A stretch of 64,000 nt of DNA from Rhexocercosporidium sp. MPI-PUGE-AT-0058 (GCA_020746875.1 JAGTJL010000010.1:186001-250000), one strand, 5' to 3'. Shown: positions 1-12,371, counted from the stretch's first letter. Program-made: numbers and translations. Notes: generated by a model not told the origin, from the sequence alone.

Positions 1-1846
1 GGTTTAAGCTCTGTCATTGCGCCCACCGTCAAGTCGATCAAGCAAGCCATCTCCACCTACGAACTCCAAGGTGGATCTGCTAACATGTTCGTCAACGACG
101 ATGGTCTTCAAATTATTAATGAGGAGGAACGTCGCGCCAGAATCGAATTCTACGCTGATCACAGTATCGGATGGACTGCCAGACCAAAGCATGGAGACAA
201 CTTCATCAGAAAGGGAAAATGTAAGATTCTCCCCACCTGCTTGTGAAGTACCTCAGCTGACAACAAGACAGTCAAGAAAGTAAGCGATTTCCCCCAATGA
301 AAGATCCGGTTGAGTCGGGTGATCCACAAATTATGTTCTGGCCCAAGTGGTCCCACATTCCTCAGCCTCACGACTGATTCACCCTATGGCGATGATCCAT
401 GACCCTCCACAGCCTTTAAATGTGTGTAGCTGAATGCTGACGATCTTCCCCGTTTTAGGCCTCGAACATGAACTTCGGTCTCCATATTTCATGCATGGTT
501 GAAGAGAAGCTCGCCTTAATTCAACGACCTGTCGACTGGACTCAGGCTGATGAGGCTCAAGCCTACGAGCGATGCTTGAAGGAGGCTCTCGAGGACAATG
601 GACGTGCCTGGGCTGACGGAAATATTCGTGTTGGAGATTATATCCTGTTGAGTACGTTTTCCTCGAATGGGAGGTTTTCGTCTGAAGCTAACAAAATCCA
701 GTCGACTCCGATACCCGTGTTCCCTCTGACTGTCTCTTGGATGCCTGCTCTGAAATGGAACAATCTCCAGAAGTCGGAATTATGCAATTCTCGTCTGGTG
801 TCATGCAGGTTGTCAACACCTACTTCGAGAACGGTATTACTTTCTTCACCAACCTCATCTACACTGCCATTCGTTACACTGTTGCCAACGGTGATGTTGC
901 TCCATTCGTCGGTCACAACGCCATTCTCCGCTGGTCTGCCATTCAACAGGTTTCCTACGAAGATGAGGATGGATACGAAAAGTTCTGGTCTGAATCCCAC
1001 GTGTCCGAAGATTTCGACATGTCTCTGCGTCTTCAGTGCAACGGGTACACCATCCGATTGGCTGCTTGGGCTGGTGACGGATTCAAGGAGGGTGTGTCTT
1101 TGACTGTGTACGATGAACTGGCACGTTGGGAGAAATATGCCTATGGTTGCAACGAGCTTCTGTTCCACCCAATCCGCAAGTGGATCTACAAGGGTCCATT
1201 CACTCCTCTCTTCCGTCGTTTCTTGTTCTCCAACATTCGATTCACATCCAAGATCACCATCGTCTCATACATCGGTACCTACTACGCTATCGGAGCCGCC
1301 TGGATCATGACGACCGCCAACTACTTCGCCATCGGATGGTTCAACGGTTACCTAGACAAGTACTACGTCGATTCGTGGAAGGTGTGGTTCTCCATCATCA
1401 TCGTCTTCAATGGTCTTGGAAACATCGCTCTTGCCGTCATGCGTTACCGTATCGGTGAACGCAGTCTCCTCTACGCGCTCTTCGAGAACTTCAAGTGGAC
1501 CATCATGCTTGCCATCTTCTTGGGTGGTCTCTCACTTCACGTTTCACAAGCTCTCCTCGCACACATGTTCGAGATTGACATGACATGGGGTGCCACAGCC
1601 AAGGAAGCCGAGTTCTCTAACTTCTTCATCGAAGTACCCAAGGTGTTAAAGAAGTTCAAGTTCTCGATGATCTTCTCCATCGTCGGTATCGCAGGCATGG
1701 TTATTCTCGCAGTCGGCAAATCCTTCATTCCTTACGATTGGATGATTACCGATTTCGTCGCTATCCTACCGATGGCCACGATCACTGCCTCTCATCTACT
1801 ACTACCTTTGGCGCTGAACCCTGCGTTGATGACGTTCTCGTGGTAG
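1..1846 (+). CDS. GT2: Family 2 glycosyltransferase (fungal GT2), 5' partial
   Basis: Processive-type family 2 glycosyltransferase, membrane-bound, resembling the conserved fungal GT2 linked to hyphal growth and surface/wall polysaccharide synthesis. Exons 1-220, 272-279, 459-651 and 702-1846 join in phase and give about 521 residues; the N-terminus lies before the window. Visible motifs: NDDG in exon 1, GKFKKASNMN across exons 1-3, the DSDTRVP metal/sugar-binding DxD at the start of exon 4, and SEDFDMSLRL as the acidic catalytic motif. The canonical QxxRW is not obvious; YGCNEL occupies its place. Several hydrophobic spans follow in the C-terminal half (from about IVSYIGTYYAIGAAWIM to LLLPLALNPALM). 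Exon 2 is a microexon of 8 nt, needed to encode F-K-K. Family assignment is firm; the product polysaccharide is unknown. Confidence 0.9.
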
Positions 1847-2429
1847 ATGTTCTTTTCTTTGCAGTGGGCGTTGGGGTAATCATGTAGATGGTTGAAAGAG
1901 ATGCGAATATACTGTGCTTTTTGCCGATGTCTTTTCTGGGGTGGAGTAAATCAAACGTTATAGAATGGCTTCCCTGGTTTGGGTTGTATATGTGGGACCA
2001 AATGGGCATTTTTCTCTTTATGGTCTATTTATTGTATGGAGTGGATATCGGAGGGGGCGATGGAATGGATTGGATTGGATGAACAGGTATATGGAAGAAG
2101 GTAGACAGCTGGGGGGAGGGGAGCGCGGCTGGATTTGATTGATGATGATCAGTTCTGTTCATTCGTTCTTGTTGTTGAAGTTGTTGCGACGTTGACGGCT
2201 TTATTTAATTGTTAATGCAGATGGAAAAGTAGCAGACAAGCACAAGCAAATAAATGCCTTCAAGCAAATGATTATTTCTCTTCTTCTCTTTAGCAGACGT
2301 GTCTTCCAGCAGCTTGAAGGGAGAGGGGGGGTTTAGAAATCCATAGATAGACTCAATTGTAATGCTCCCGATGATGATCTTGGGCACAAGATGTTATTCG
2401 TTCCTTTCATTATTCCATTCGCTCCTCAT

Positions 2430-2454
2430 TCCCCTCCCCTCCCCTCCCCTCCCT
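2430..2454. repeat. CCCCT pentanucleotide repeat
   Basis: About five consecutive runs of three to four C separated by single T. The minus strand therefore has G-runs with one-base loops, a canonical G-quadruplex pattern. Confidence 0.8.
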
Positions 2455-2877
2455 TCGTCACGAGCGCCCGCTCCTGCTCCTGCTCCCTTACGTCGTAAGA
2501 CTTGGTATTGGTATTAATTCCACTCACTATTCAATCTACCTGCACGTTCTCCCGTAAGAGGGCGAGTGAGACACTGGAAGGACGTGAGGGGGAGAGAGCA
2601 GAAAGGAAGTGAAGTGAGAGGAAGTGAGGAGGGGGAGGTGTGAGACTTTGTGATGTCGTGGCTGAGAAGCGGGAGGGAGATGTGGGATTTGAGATTTGTG
2701 ACGGAGGGTGGGGAGGAGGATGATGATGAGGTGGTGTTCTGAAGGGGTAGGATATTGGGATTGAGGAGCTGCTTGCTGTCGGGGATGGAAGGGAAAGAAA
2801 GGGACAGGAATGATGTATGGAGGTATGGTTTCTGATGGAGGAGGGATGGTTGCTAAATCGGGATTCGGGAGGGACAT

Positions 2878-2967
2878 TTCTTTCTTTCTTTCTTTGGGTT
2901 GATATATCTCATTTCTCTCTCTTCTTCTTCTTCTTCTTCTTCTTCATCTTCTTCTTCTTCTTCTTCT
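2878..2967. repeat. TTTC and CTT microsatellites
   Basis: A short TTTC tract (about 2878-2895) is followed after a GATATATC spacer by a TC then long CTT repeat with one ATC interruption. Read in reverse it gives an artificial poly-Glu frame. Confidence 0.9.
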
Positions 2968-3181
2968 ACATGTATGCACGCATCCCTTCCTTGGCCATGC
3001 TTAGATTTTGATTTTACTTCGTAACGATGAGATTGAAAGAAGATGATGCTTTGAATGATTTTATTTTTGTATTTTGTTTTATTCTTCTGCCACTTGAGTC
3101 TAGGCGGTGGCGGGACGATGGAATCTACTGTACAGCCCGCCCGCCGTCTGCTTGGACATGATGGGATGGGGGTTCCGTTAT

Positions 3182-3211
3182 CGTGGTTGTGGTTGTGGTT
3201 GTGGTTTTCGG
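3182..3211. repeat. GTGGTT hexanucleotide repeat
   Basis: Four to five copies of a GGTTGT/GTGGTT unit in tandem. Confidence 0.75.
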
Positions 3212-3444
3212 TGTATCCATGTACTGTAGTGCGTGTACTGTATCTGTCTAGGCACTTGGTTGCTTGACTCACACTTGCCCCTGCCTTTTTTCTTCGTCTC
3301 ATTTTTTCATTTTTTCTTTTGGTCTTCGTCTTATCATATTCAAAGTCGTACAGTAGTTGTAGTGTGGTCTTACAGTAACGATGCAGGAGGAGAGGAAGAG
3401 AAAACCCCACTCCGATCGAAATGCGAAATTCGATATCCGCTACA

Positions 3445-3474
3445 TGCATCTGCATCTGCATCTGTATCTGCTTT
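3445..3474. repeat. CATCTG hexanucleotide repeat
   Basis: Four or more copies of a CATCTG unit, one with a single-base change. Confidence 0.8.
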
Positions 3475-3694
3475 TGCATGTGCGTGTATGGATGCATGCA
3501 GAATCAGAGGAGAGAAATACACTGTAGCCAGTCAGATGATTGGGACTTGATGCGTTGTGTTGGGTTGTGTGGTGTGGTATTTTGTTGGTTACATGGGTTG
3601 GATTGGATACGAGGTACATCACGGTGATGGTGGAGTGGGAATAGCTTCATTTGTAGATAAGGAGATAGATAGAGATAAGGGAATGCAGGTGGTT

Positions 3695-3724
3695 GGGAAG
3701 GAAGAGGGGGGGAGGGGTGGGGGG
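3695..3724 (+). other. G-run cluster (putative G-quadruplex)
   Basis: GGG, then a run of seven G, GGGG and six G, with loops of eight, one and one bases. This matches the usual four-run rule on the + strand. Function unknown. Confidence 0.5.
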
Positions 3725-6049
3725 TATTGAGGAACGAATGTTCTTGTCAAGACCATAGATATGGATGGTGCAGTAGAAGATGCATGCAGTCGTACAGAAG
3801 GAAGTACCTATTGGTGGTGAAATGGCTGGTCGATTGGGACCCGCTGGTGTGGGAATGGGAATGGGAATGGTGTCATTATTTCTTGGGAGGGAGGTGAGTT
3901 GTGCCTAGTCGGGACTGAGCCAGTAGATACTTGCATGCATGTGTGGTGCTTGATGCAGGTGTTCGTGCATGCTGTGATGTATCTTATGTGTATCTCTATG
4001 TGTATGTGTATCTGTACATATGTAGAGTGAGTAGAAAATCGATAGTGCAATCGAGATGGACCGATAAGGATAGGTAGGGTGATTGTGAGGTTGTACAGAG
4101 ATAATGTGATATGATGTGATGGGCTGGGATGGTAGCGGTGAAGTGCGGGTTTGAGGGCCGAGTATGAAGAAACTGGTTGAGGGTATCGTAGTCATCAGGC
4201 TGAAATATGACGATAACTGTGGGTTATGAAAAGATAGGGACTTTTAAAAGTGTTGGGTTCGGAGGATGTGAATCTAGGGGTGAAGCAGTGAATAGGAAGT
4301 CGGATGTATCATGAGATTCAGAAAGTGCCAAGACGTGGTGGTGATGGAGGACAATCTCTGTCTCACTTTTTCAGCTGTAAGCGCTGGTAAGCATTTGGTT
4401 TGGGGCCAAATGATGGAACGCCAGTACGTAGATATTTAGGATGAGGGGAGAAACCTCTTGACAGTTAAAGCCGAGGGATGGAGATCATGGAGTGATGAAA
4501 GTGATTAAGGTTCCGACCGTACTCCGTATTATTGAAGTTGAGTTCAGAGGAACTCTAATTCAAGAGTCCACAAAGCATTGATCAAACTTGATCCGTCCTA
4601 GATGAAAAATGAGGGCATCGTAGTTTTGTGGCATGGCGCAAGTAGAACATGGTTATCTAATCTAGGGATCCTGAGAAAAGAAAGTTTACCTAGGTAGAGG
4701 GACGGTGTGAGATACAAGTGTTGCTGTATGTACTAAGTACTACAGAATAGTTGAGATGGAGATGGAGGTGGGGATTGGGGTTTTGGTATGTTACCTAGGT
4801 AGTTAGTTGGTGAGTTAGTTCAACGGTTAGAATGCAGTTAAGTTAGTGTTAGATTGGGTGTTGGGCTTATTCGGTGTGGTGCGAGGTCGTTTGTGGGGCC
4901 CTTCGCGTTGGGCTAGTAGGTCCCTATGTAGATTGTTAGTGATTGAGTGATTTAGTGATGAGAGGAAGAAAGGATACGAGAGGGGGAAGTAAAAAAGTTC
5001 GACGAGGAGGAAGATGGTTCATTGATTGAGGGCCGGAGAGCCGCTGGGCAGAAAAGTCAGACATCATCACCATAACAACAGGACAGCTCAAGCGAAGCGA
5101 GACTCGAGAAGCCGAAGACCACATACAAAAGAAGAACGACTGACATCTCTCACATAACGATCCTCACCCAAAGCTCCCAAGGCAGCAAGAGTGCAGCTAT
5201 CCCAACGCCTATCTTCCACGCCAATTTCAATAAGTCGTCTCTGACCAATCAACATCCAAACCATGCAAGGCAGCCAGACTCGAAACAGCGCAGGTTCGTA
5301 TGCCGGGTTGGCGTTGGCCTTGGTGTTTTTTATTTCGTTCGGTAGGGAGCTTGGAATGCCCGGTTCCATGTTCGCTGTTCGCTCGTCGTGTTCCCTGCTG
5401 ATCCTTATCATGGGCCGCCTCCTCAACTGCAAACAACCAAGGCCCGGAAGGCCGAAGGCTGGAACCCAATCCTGGAATTCCTGAAATTCCCATCAATGAT
5501 CGGCCCCCGAAGCAGATTACCGTACTGTACAGGCCACCCAGGCTTTCATCCACAGCAGGGTGGAGCCTGTAGATCTTCTGCTGGCCGGCAGATTTAATTA
5601 GTGCGTCTTCCAGGGGTCCAAAGGATGAGTGAGCAATCATTCAGTGGATAAGTGGCTGCTGTGCCAAGTCGGTCTGTCTGTCTGGTTGGTCAAGGGCTCC
5701 GAAAATAATCTGGATGCAATCGATCAGTGTTGGGGACGATACGATATCGTGTACATCTCACCTCACCTGGTACTTAGCTACTTCGTACATTTCTCTCGCT
5801 CAGGACTTCTTTCGTTTTCACGCCAAGAGGAATAATTTCTTGCGCGTATCTCGGGCAGTCAATCGTTTTTGCTGCGCTTCTTACGTGCTTGTATGATCGA
5901 GGTCTGTCTGTCAGTCGCTACAAGTTCGGTATATTCGTTACCCCCCTCGAGGTATCTAGACCAATCCTTCGCCCTCGCCCTCGCCCTTTCGCCTGTACGC
6001 TACTTTCGCCGACAATTCAAGAGATAGGAAGAGGATTGAAGCTGCGAGA

Positions 6050-7500
6050 ATGAGGACGCATTCATGGAGAGCTCTAGCTGTGGCGGTTGTGGGGTTGTTT
6101 GCTGGAGTTGAAGCGCAAACCGGGAGCTTGCAGGACTTGGGATCGCTGCTGGCGGGTCAGAAGAACTTGACGACCTTCTACTCGTTGATCAAGGTATATA
6201 TCCGATACTATAGGCAGAGAATCGTGGAATTGCCTGCTAACTACTGAATAGAAATACCCTGATATCCTTTTGAAACTGCCCTCGCAATCTGGTGTCACTG
6301 TAAGGTCCCCCTCTTTTCAACGTTCGATCGCTCGCAACACAGAGACAGGATGACAGCTAATTCTGTGTCCCAGATTCTCGCCCCAAATAACGATGCCTTC
6401 GATAAGATCCCCTACACGCAACTCAATGCTGCGTTTGAGAATAACGACCAGGATACCATCATCAACGTCCTCAGTTACCATATCCTACAAGGGCAGAAGA
6501 TGGCGAACCAATTGATTCCTGGCACGCCTGTCTTCCTACCTACGCTGCTCAGCGATGCCAAGTGGAGTAATGTTACAGGAGGCCAGAATGTGGAGAATGT
6601 GAAGCAGGCTGGAGATGTAGTGGTTTTTGTCAGTGGACAGGGAAGCAGAGCTACGCTCGTCCAAGCTGTAAGTGCAAACCGAACTTTCTGCAAGAGAAAC
6701 AGAACATAAGACAGAAGGGAAGAACATCAGCTAACTTACACACACAGGATCTGTCTTTCTCCGGCGGTGTCGTCCAAGTCATCGACTCCCTCCTCATCCC
6801 ACCCACAAACCTCACCTCAACAACCACCTCCTTCAACCTAACCTCCTACCAAGGCTCCCTCTACGCCAGCGATCAAATCGTCAATTTCACAGACACGCCA
6901 AACTACACGCTCTTCGCGCCCAATAACGCCGCCTTCCAAGCTCTCGGCTCGGCCATCTCTTCCATGTCCGTCAAAGACCTGACTGCAGTCCTCGACTTCC
7001 ACGTCCTCCCCAACCAAGTCACCTTCTCCACCGCCCTCAAGAATGGCACAACCTGGACCACCAAACAAGGCGGGAACGTCACGGTCCGGCACTCAGGCAA
7101 CAATGTCTTCATCGACAGCTCCCAGCTCCTCACCACGGACATCCTGCTCGCGAACGGCGTCTTGCACGTCATTGACAACGTGATGAACCCGCAAGGAGCA
7201 GGCGCCATGCCAAATCTCGACCTGCCCACCCAAGTCCCTGCTTTCGCTTCCGCGAGCTCAGTTGCTAATCTGCCTTTCACGACCGCCATTCCGTGCACGG
7301 AGTCGTGTCCTGTGACTTCGACGAGTGGGAGTGGGAGTTCGACGGGGAGTGCGAATGCCGCGACGCGGAGTAGTAGTTCGGCGTTTACGACGAGTAGTTC
7401 TTCTGGTTTGGGGGCGGCGATGGCGAGGGAAACGGGGTTGGCTGGGATGGGGAGGGCGGGGTTGATGGTCGCGCTTGGGGGCGCGGTGATGATGATTTAG
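6050..7500 (+). CDS. Fasciclin (FAS1) domain GPI-anchored protein
   Basis: Secreted cell-surface protein with two FAS1 (beta-Ig-H3) domains, an adhesion-type fold. Exons 6050-6193, 6252-6299, 6374-6667 and 6748-7500 join in phase to give 412 residues. A signal peptide covers about residues 1-22 (hydrophobic core AVAVVGLFAGVEA). FAS1 domain 1 is about 30-165, with ILAPNNDAF and VLSYHIL motifs. Domain 2 is about 175-305, with LFAPNNAAF, LDFHVL and NGVLHVID motifs. A Ser/Thr/Gly-rich linker (about 340-390) ends in a short hydrophobic tail, as expected for GPI attachment. Many N-glycosylation sequons are present. The ATG at 6050 is chosen because it directly precedes the signal peptide. Role in surface adhesion or wall is inferred from the family. 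Confidence 0.92.
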
Positions 7501-8650
7501 GTTCTGTTCTGTCATTGGGTAGAGGAGAAAACGAGAGCATATTAGGGAATATGAGGGTTTCAAGCGTGATTTCGGAGTTGGTAAATAAATACCTCTTATG
7601 CTGTGCTGTGCTATCTTATGTTTAAGTTTTAGACTTGTGGGGGTTTCCCATTTTTGGGGCGGGCTTAGACATGGGGATTGGGGGTTTGGGGATGAGGTTT
7701 GATGGGATGGGGAATGAAGGAAAGAGGAAAATGGAGAAATAGTATATAGAATGATAAATACGGGCTTGGAGAGGTAGTTAGAAGATCGGATCGCCTTAAT
7801 ATAATGTTCGGACCTCCAATCCACTTCTTCGTCCCATTCCGTTCCCTTTGAAAGATCTCAGGGCAGAACATTTCAGGGTAACAGTAATGTAGTCAATATC
7901 TTCCGTTCCTCGGATTAGTGCTTTGATGTGGGGATGGAAGAGAGAGGGGGAGTTGAAAATTCGCTTGTTGTTGTTTACTTCCCCTCTCTCCTGGGCTTTT
8001 TTTTTCGTGTGTTGTTATTCATTGCCGAGATATTATAGGTATGTAGACCGAGTTTCTGGGGATGTTGAATAATTAGAATATGAACTCTTCACTCTTCACT
8101 CTCACTTCCTCCCTCCTTCTCCCTTTCGCATGAAGGAAATATACTATAAATTTCCCCCACATCTCCCCCCGATCGATTTCAGAGGACAGAAACAGCTTGC
8201 CGTCCAAACGCTCGCGTTCACGGCGCTGTAATTCCTTCCTACTCGCGTCTTGGATTCCTGGGGTGGTGTCGCGGTAGGGTAACGTAGGCTAGTTGTGCTT
8301 TCGGAGTGTTTGTCAGATAGAGTACACGCCTATATTTTGAGAGAGAGGGGGGGATGAGGGGTAGTTGAGAAATTGAGAGGTGACATATGAGGGTGTGGTT
8401 ACGATAGTGAGAGTGGAGATAACAGCCACGAGCTAGATGACAGTCGTGTAATGAGTGTCCTTTCATCGCACTTCTACCTAGGTACATTGTGCATGTAGAG
8501 ACAGAGAGGATCTCGTATCGATGCCTGAGAAGCGGTTATTGGTTTTCAGTCCTAATTTCGAAGTCTCAATCTTGTGTGGTATACCGTCGTACCTACCCAG
8601 TTCCTCGGCACAATAGGCACTGAGGACACGGTACCCAGTATCAGTTTGCT
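7501..8650. other. Intergenic region
   Basis: 3' region of the fasciclin gene followed by G-rich, C-poor sequence. A long reverse frame over 7258-7824 is a shadow of the Ser/Thr-rich fasciclin tail. No gene supported. Confidence 0.6.
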
Positions 8651-8814
8651 GTACGAAAGGGGGTTTGCAGTGGGTCTCGCCATCCCCCATGTATTGTCTT
8701 TAACATATAAGGAAATTCGTGGAGAAAATCCTAGAACTCTAGATTTTCGATTGGAAGAACAACGGCACTACCTTACAAGGGCTGGCGAGACCCACTGCAA
8801 ACCCCCTTTCGTAC
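8651..8814. mobile_element. MITE-like element with 31-bp perfect terminal inverted repeats
   Basis: Positions 8651-8681 and 8784-8814 are exact reverse complements over 31 bp, separated by 102 bp without coding capacity. Both outer ends are GTAC, so a TA target duplication typical of Tc1/mariner/pogo-type elements is possible (TA at 8652-8653 and 8812-8813). The inner edges show weak continued symmetry. Size and lack of coding fit a miniature inverted-repeat element. No second copy was seen in the window, so mobility is inferred from structure alone. Confidence 0.6.
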
Positions 8815-11344
8815 TCTGGTAGGCAGGATCTGAGCTGCTGGTCTGCGAGACTTGAGACTGAGGTGTGTTTTATAGCAACTTAGGCTGTGGTAATGTTGGT
8901 TGTGTTTGCTTGGTTGGGAGGTGGTAGATCATCGCAGATCACTGATGTGGGAGACCTTGCGTAGCTTGAGATTTGGTAGTGTGGTCGTTTTGCTTTCGAA
9001 GAATTTTTAGATAACGTTGAAGAGTCTTTCAGGGCCGCCGTTCCTCCTGGGGATAAGAGGAAAGTGGCTACTTGGGTCCCGGAATTAGTGGTGCAATGTG
9101 AAGACTTTGCTGTCATGCTGTGGTATGTTGTCATTGATGCTGTCACTATCGATGCGTTCCTTGGTGATGGATCATGCTGGTGTTGGGCGTCGCGATTGTT
9201 GATTTTCGCTAGATTCTGATGTTGAGAAAGTGAAATGCATTTCTATCGTTTGTGGGTTTGTTTGTCATCCTTGGTTGTGGTGTCACTGGATGTGGGATGG
9301 TAGATTAAAAATGCCTGAATATGTATGCGACAAAAAAATCTCACCAAGCCTGAAAATCACTGAGAGCTGTACTTCTGGAACGATATAGGTGTAAATTGTG
9401 CGGTTGCGTGCTGTTTATTGCTTTTCGCTTATTTCCAGGGGCGGGTTTTTGACAGTCGGGAAACACTTGACAACAATGGACTGCGGAAATCTGAGGGCTG
9501 TTCACCGCATACAAAGAGATAACTATCGCATCGTAAACTATAAATTTCCTCTGGTGGAGGGAGTTTCCTGGACTGTACTGTTCCGTCTTGCTAGAATCTT
9601 CTTGCTAGTTCTTACACTACCGAGAAAGGTTTTGGGGCAACCAAAAACCACTTTCCAGCCAATACCTACCTCAGACAAGGACCAACTTCATTGACACAAT
9701 TGAAATTCATGGGAATTAACATGCACGATGTAAGACTCATCTGTCACTCAGTGAGTAGCGAAAAGCGACTAGACTGGGCATACTTTGCAATCAGATGCGA
9801 TGCCAGAGAAGTACATACATAAGTTAGTTATCAAAGATTTAGAGCCGTGTTAGTTTCGCTAGCTTCTCCCTATTATTGCATCTCTACTTTCCACAAATTT
9901 CCTAGACTTTGAGTCTCTTAAGCAGATTTTCTTCTTGCGGAGACCGGACACCTCATATTTTAAATTCTCAATATATGAACAGCATAGAATTGTTGCGAGC
10001 TCTGCCCTCCTTTGTCTCACTTCTCGTATACTTCGGACAAATAAGCATATTTTCGAGGCTACAGTTGACCCATGGCACTTTTTGTAAGATTTTACATGTG
10101 CATTGCGAATGCGCGGAAGTGAAGCACATTTGCATGCTTTTGATTGGAGAGAGATGGACTCACAGGAAGTCCCATTAGATTCCCATTTTTTTTAAACTCC
10201 GGTATACGATACGTTCGTCATGATCAGAGATCATTAGGTTTAGATAATTTGATTGGGCAGAGAGCAGCTTGGAACCTGTTGACTTTGCAGTGAAAGATTT
10301 GGCGAAGGGGATGTCAACGTCACCTAGAGCTCATCAGGAGCGACTCATTCCGGGGAATTCACGGATTATTGCTTCCATATCCCGCTACCGTAGTCCAACG
10401 ACTTCTTTGCATGTACTGTACCAAATTCACCTACTTTGCGAAGGGCATGATTTTTCATGGTCAACTTCACAGCTCATTTGGAATGAGAGAAAAGGAAAGA
10501 TTATATCAGCAAGTGTATTACTATGTTAAACTGCTGATCTTCTACTCCAGATTTTGTGGCGTTACGGACATAGGCTACACTTTCTCAAACTTTCGTCCCA
10601 TTTTATCTTGTTCGTCTTGATCTGATTACCGCCACTTCTTGGACCCCTTAAGCGATGTTTCATTTCTGCGACTTGATCATTCAGTTCATTTGGCGATTGC
10701 CTTGACAGCGGTAGCTCTTTGATCGTCAGACGTTCTTTAACTATTGCTGATCCTCATTTGGTATCGGACTCGTCTCCTCTTCGTACTCGTAGAGCCTCGC
10801 AGAATCTCGTACTCGGAGACTTAGTGCCACTGTTTCACGACTTAAGGCTGTGCATTTCTTCGACAAGATTGGGTAATGGAACGTGAGAAGTAATCATCCT
10901 TCTCATCATTGGCTACGTAGCTAATGTTCAGTACCGGAATGGTAAATGTGCAGCCCGCGAGAAGAAATACTCTGGGACATCAAATGTGGAGCAGAGATGC
11001 TGTGTATGCTCACACTGATTAGGAACAGGAGCCGCGACCGTGATTTATCTTCGCCGTACGTCTAAGGTCAAATTACAATCCAGAAGTTCAATAGTCAAGG
11101 ATCAAAGGCTCGGGTTGTGCAATTGGAGGGTACAAGCTGCGAAGCTATGCGACCACAATATCACGCTAAGGACAATGGCGAATGAATCGGTCTCGAGAAC
11201 AGATCTACTGCAGACGACTTATAAGTCTCTGAATTTTTCCATCGCTTCTTTTCTTCACTATTCCATCGTACAGAGACAACTGACGCTCTTCTGTCCATCA
11301 AATTATCAATCATTTCTAACCTCGCGGTATTATCCACATTCATC
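8815..11344. other. Gene-poor intergenic region
   Basis: About 2.5 kb of fairly AT-rich sequence with only short frames lacking family motifs, such as an 88-residue reverse frame at 8880-9146. It could hold decayed transposon or gene remnants, but nothing is recognisable by eye. The end is the former promoter of the peroxidase pseudogene. Confidence 0.5.
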
Positions 11345-12371
11345 ATGAAGCTCACTCTTCTTTCCATCAGCTTGGCAGTCACCATGGCTTCAGCTATACC
11401 TCACTATCAGCGTTAATATTCCACTACTGCTCCAGTGGAAGGAGACTGGATTCCAGGGGGTACCAATGATTGTAGGTACATCTGGAGACCACATCTCCGA
11501 AGACATGACCGACTGACTTGGCAGTCCGAGGACCTTGCCCCATGATTAACACTCTCGCCAACCATGGTTTCCTTCCTCGAGATGGTAACAACCTCACTTA
11601 GGACAATGTTGTTCATGGCTTGACCATGGCCCTCAACTTCGACCCCGCGGTCGCGAACATCATGTGGGAGCAAGCAATCTTCATCAATCCTGAGCCAAAC
11701 GCCACGTTCTTCACCCTCGACCAACTCAATGTCCATAATGTCTTAGAGCACGATGCCAGTCTAAGGTAGGCTCTATTCAATTCCATGTTCTCAAGACAAC
11801 GCTTATGTAAAATCACAGTCGATCCGACGCCCACTTTGGCAACAACCACGTCTTCAACCAGTCCGTATTTGACGCCACAAAAGCCTTCTGGACCAAAGAA
11901 ACACTAGATGCAAACCAACTTGCCATGGTCAAAGTCTTCCGACAAGTCACGTCTAAGTCCACAAACCCCGAGTACAAGTTCACCGCCAATGTCGAGAACT
12001 CTCTCTCGGCGAGCTGGCTGCTCCCATCTTGATTTTCGGCGATATCGCGGCTGGCACATGCGATCGTGCCATGATCATCTCTTTCTTCGGTAAGTTTGAG
12101 TCACGACAAGTCCCTGCGTGTTACCTTAAATAGGGGTATGTAACTAACTAAGGGTTTGTCAACAGGGAACGAACGCCCCCCATTCGATTTGGGATTCGTC
12201 AAGCAAGCCTCTCCAATTACTCTGAATCAAGTACTAGCAACATCGAAGTTAATTGCTGATGCTGCTAGCCTCATCACACCAACTGATAACTCCACCGAGA
12301 CTGCTCACAAGCGGCATGCTTTCAAGGATATCACTCGCGATCTTCATATCGGTTCGGGTATGACATTGTAA
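11345..12371 (+). pseudogene. Family-2 heme-thiolate (chloro)peroxidase pseudogene
   Basis: Remnant of a secreted chloroperoxidase/peroxygenase-type heme-thiolate enzyme. It retains a signal peptide (LLSISLAVTMASA), the proximal-ligand motif PCPMINTLANHGFLPRDG, and EHDASLSRSDAHFGN around the acid-base site. Introns 11472-11524, 11766-11818 and 12090-12165 still have usable GT..AG borders. Three lesions are visible: in-frame TAA at 11414, in-frame TAG at 11599 in the distal part of the heme-ligand region, and a frame break in the CT run at about 12000-12007. Downstream, the other frame resumes with GELAAPILIFGDIAAG and continues to TAA at 12369. The break fits gain of one CT unit. Preserved introns and motifs suggest recent loss. 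Confidence 0.85.

Larger units (their letters stand above)
1847..6049. other. Long intergenic region, G/T-rich and microsatellite-bearing
   Basis: About 4.2 kb with no convincing gene. From about 2040 to 4950 the + strand is rich in G and T and poor in C, with many GGGA/GGAT/GTGG words; open frames there are low complexity on both strands. It holds several simple repeats listed separately. The last kilobase is the probable promoter and 5' UTR of the fasciclin gene at 6050. Confidence 0.7.

Noticed and set aside
2853..3497. 214-residue reverse frame with poly-Glu
   Set aside because: Created by the CTT microsatellite; low complexity, no motif.
5227..5640. 137-residue reverse frame upstream of the fasciclin gene
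   Set aside because: No family motif or credible splice extension; in promoter-like DNA.
7258..7824. 188-residue reverse frame rich in Arg/Thr/Pro
   Set aside because: Antisense shadow of the Ser/Thr-rich fasciclin tail.
8478..8822. Two short frames (one per strand) ending in the same ETHCKPPF peptide
   Set aside because: They arise from the two arms of the inverted repeat, not from genes.
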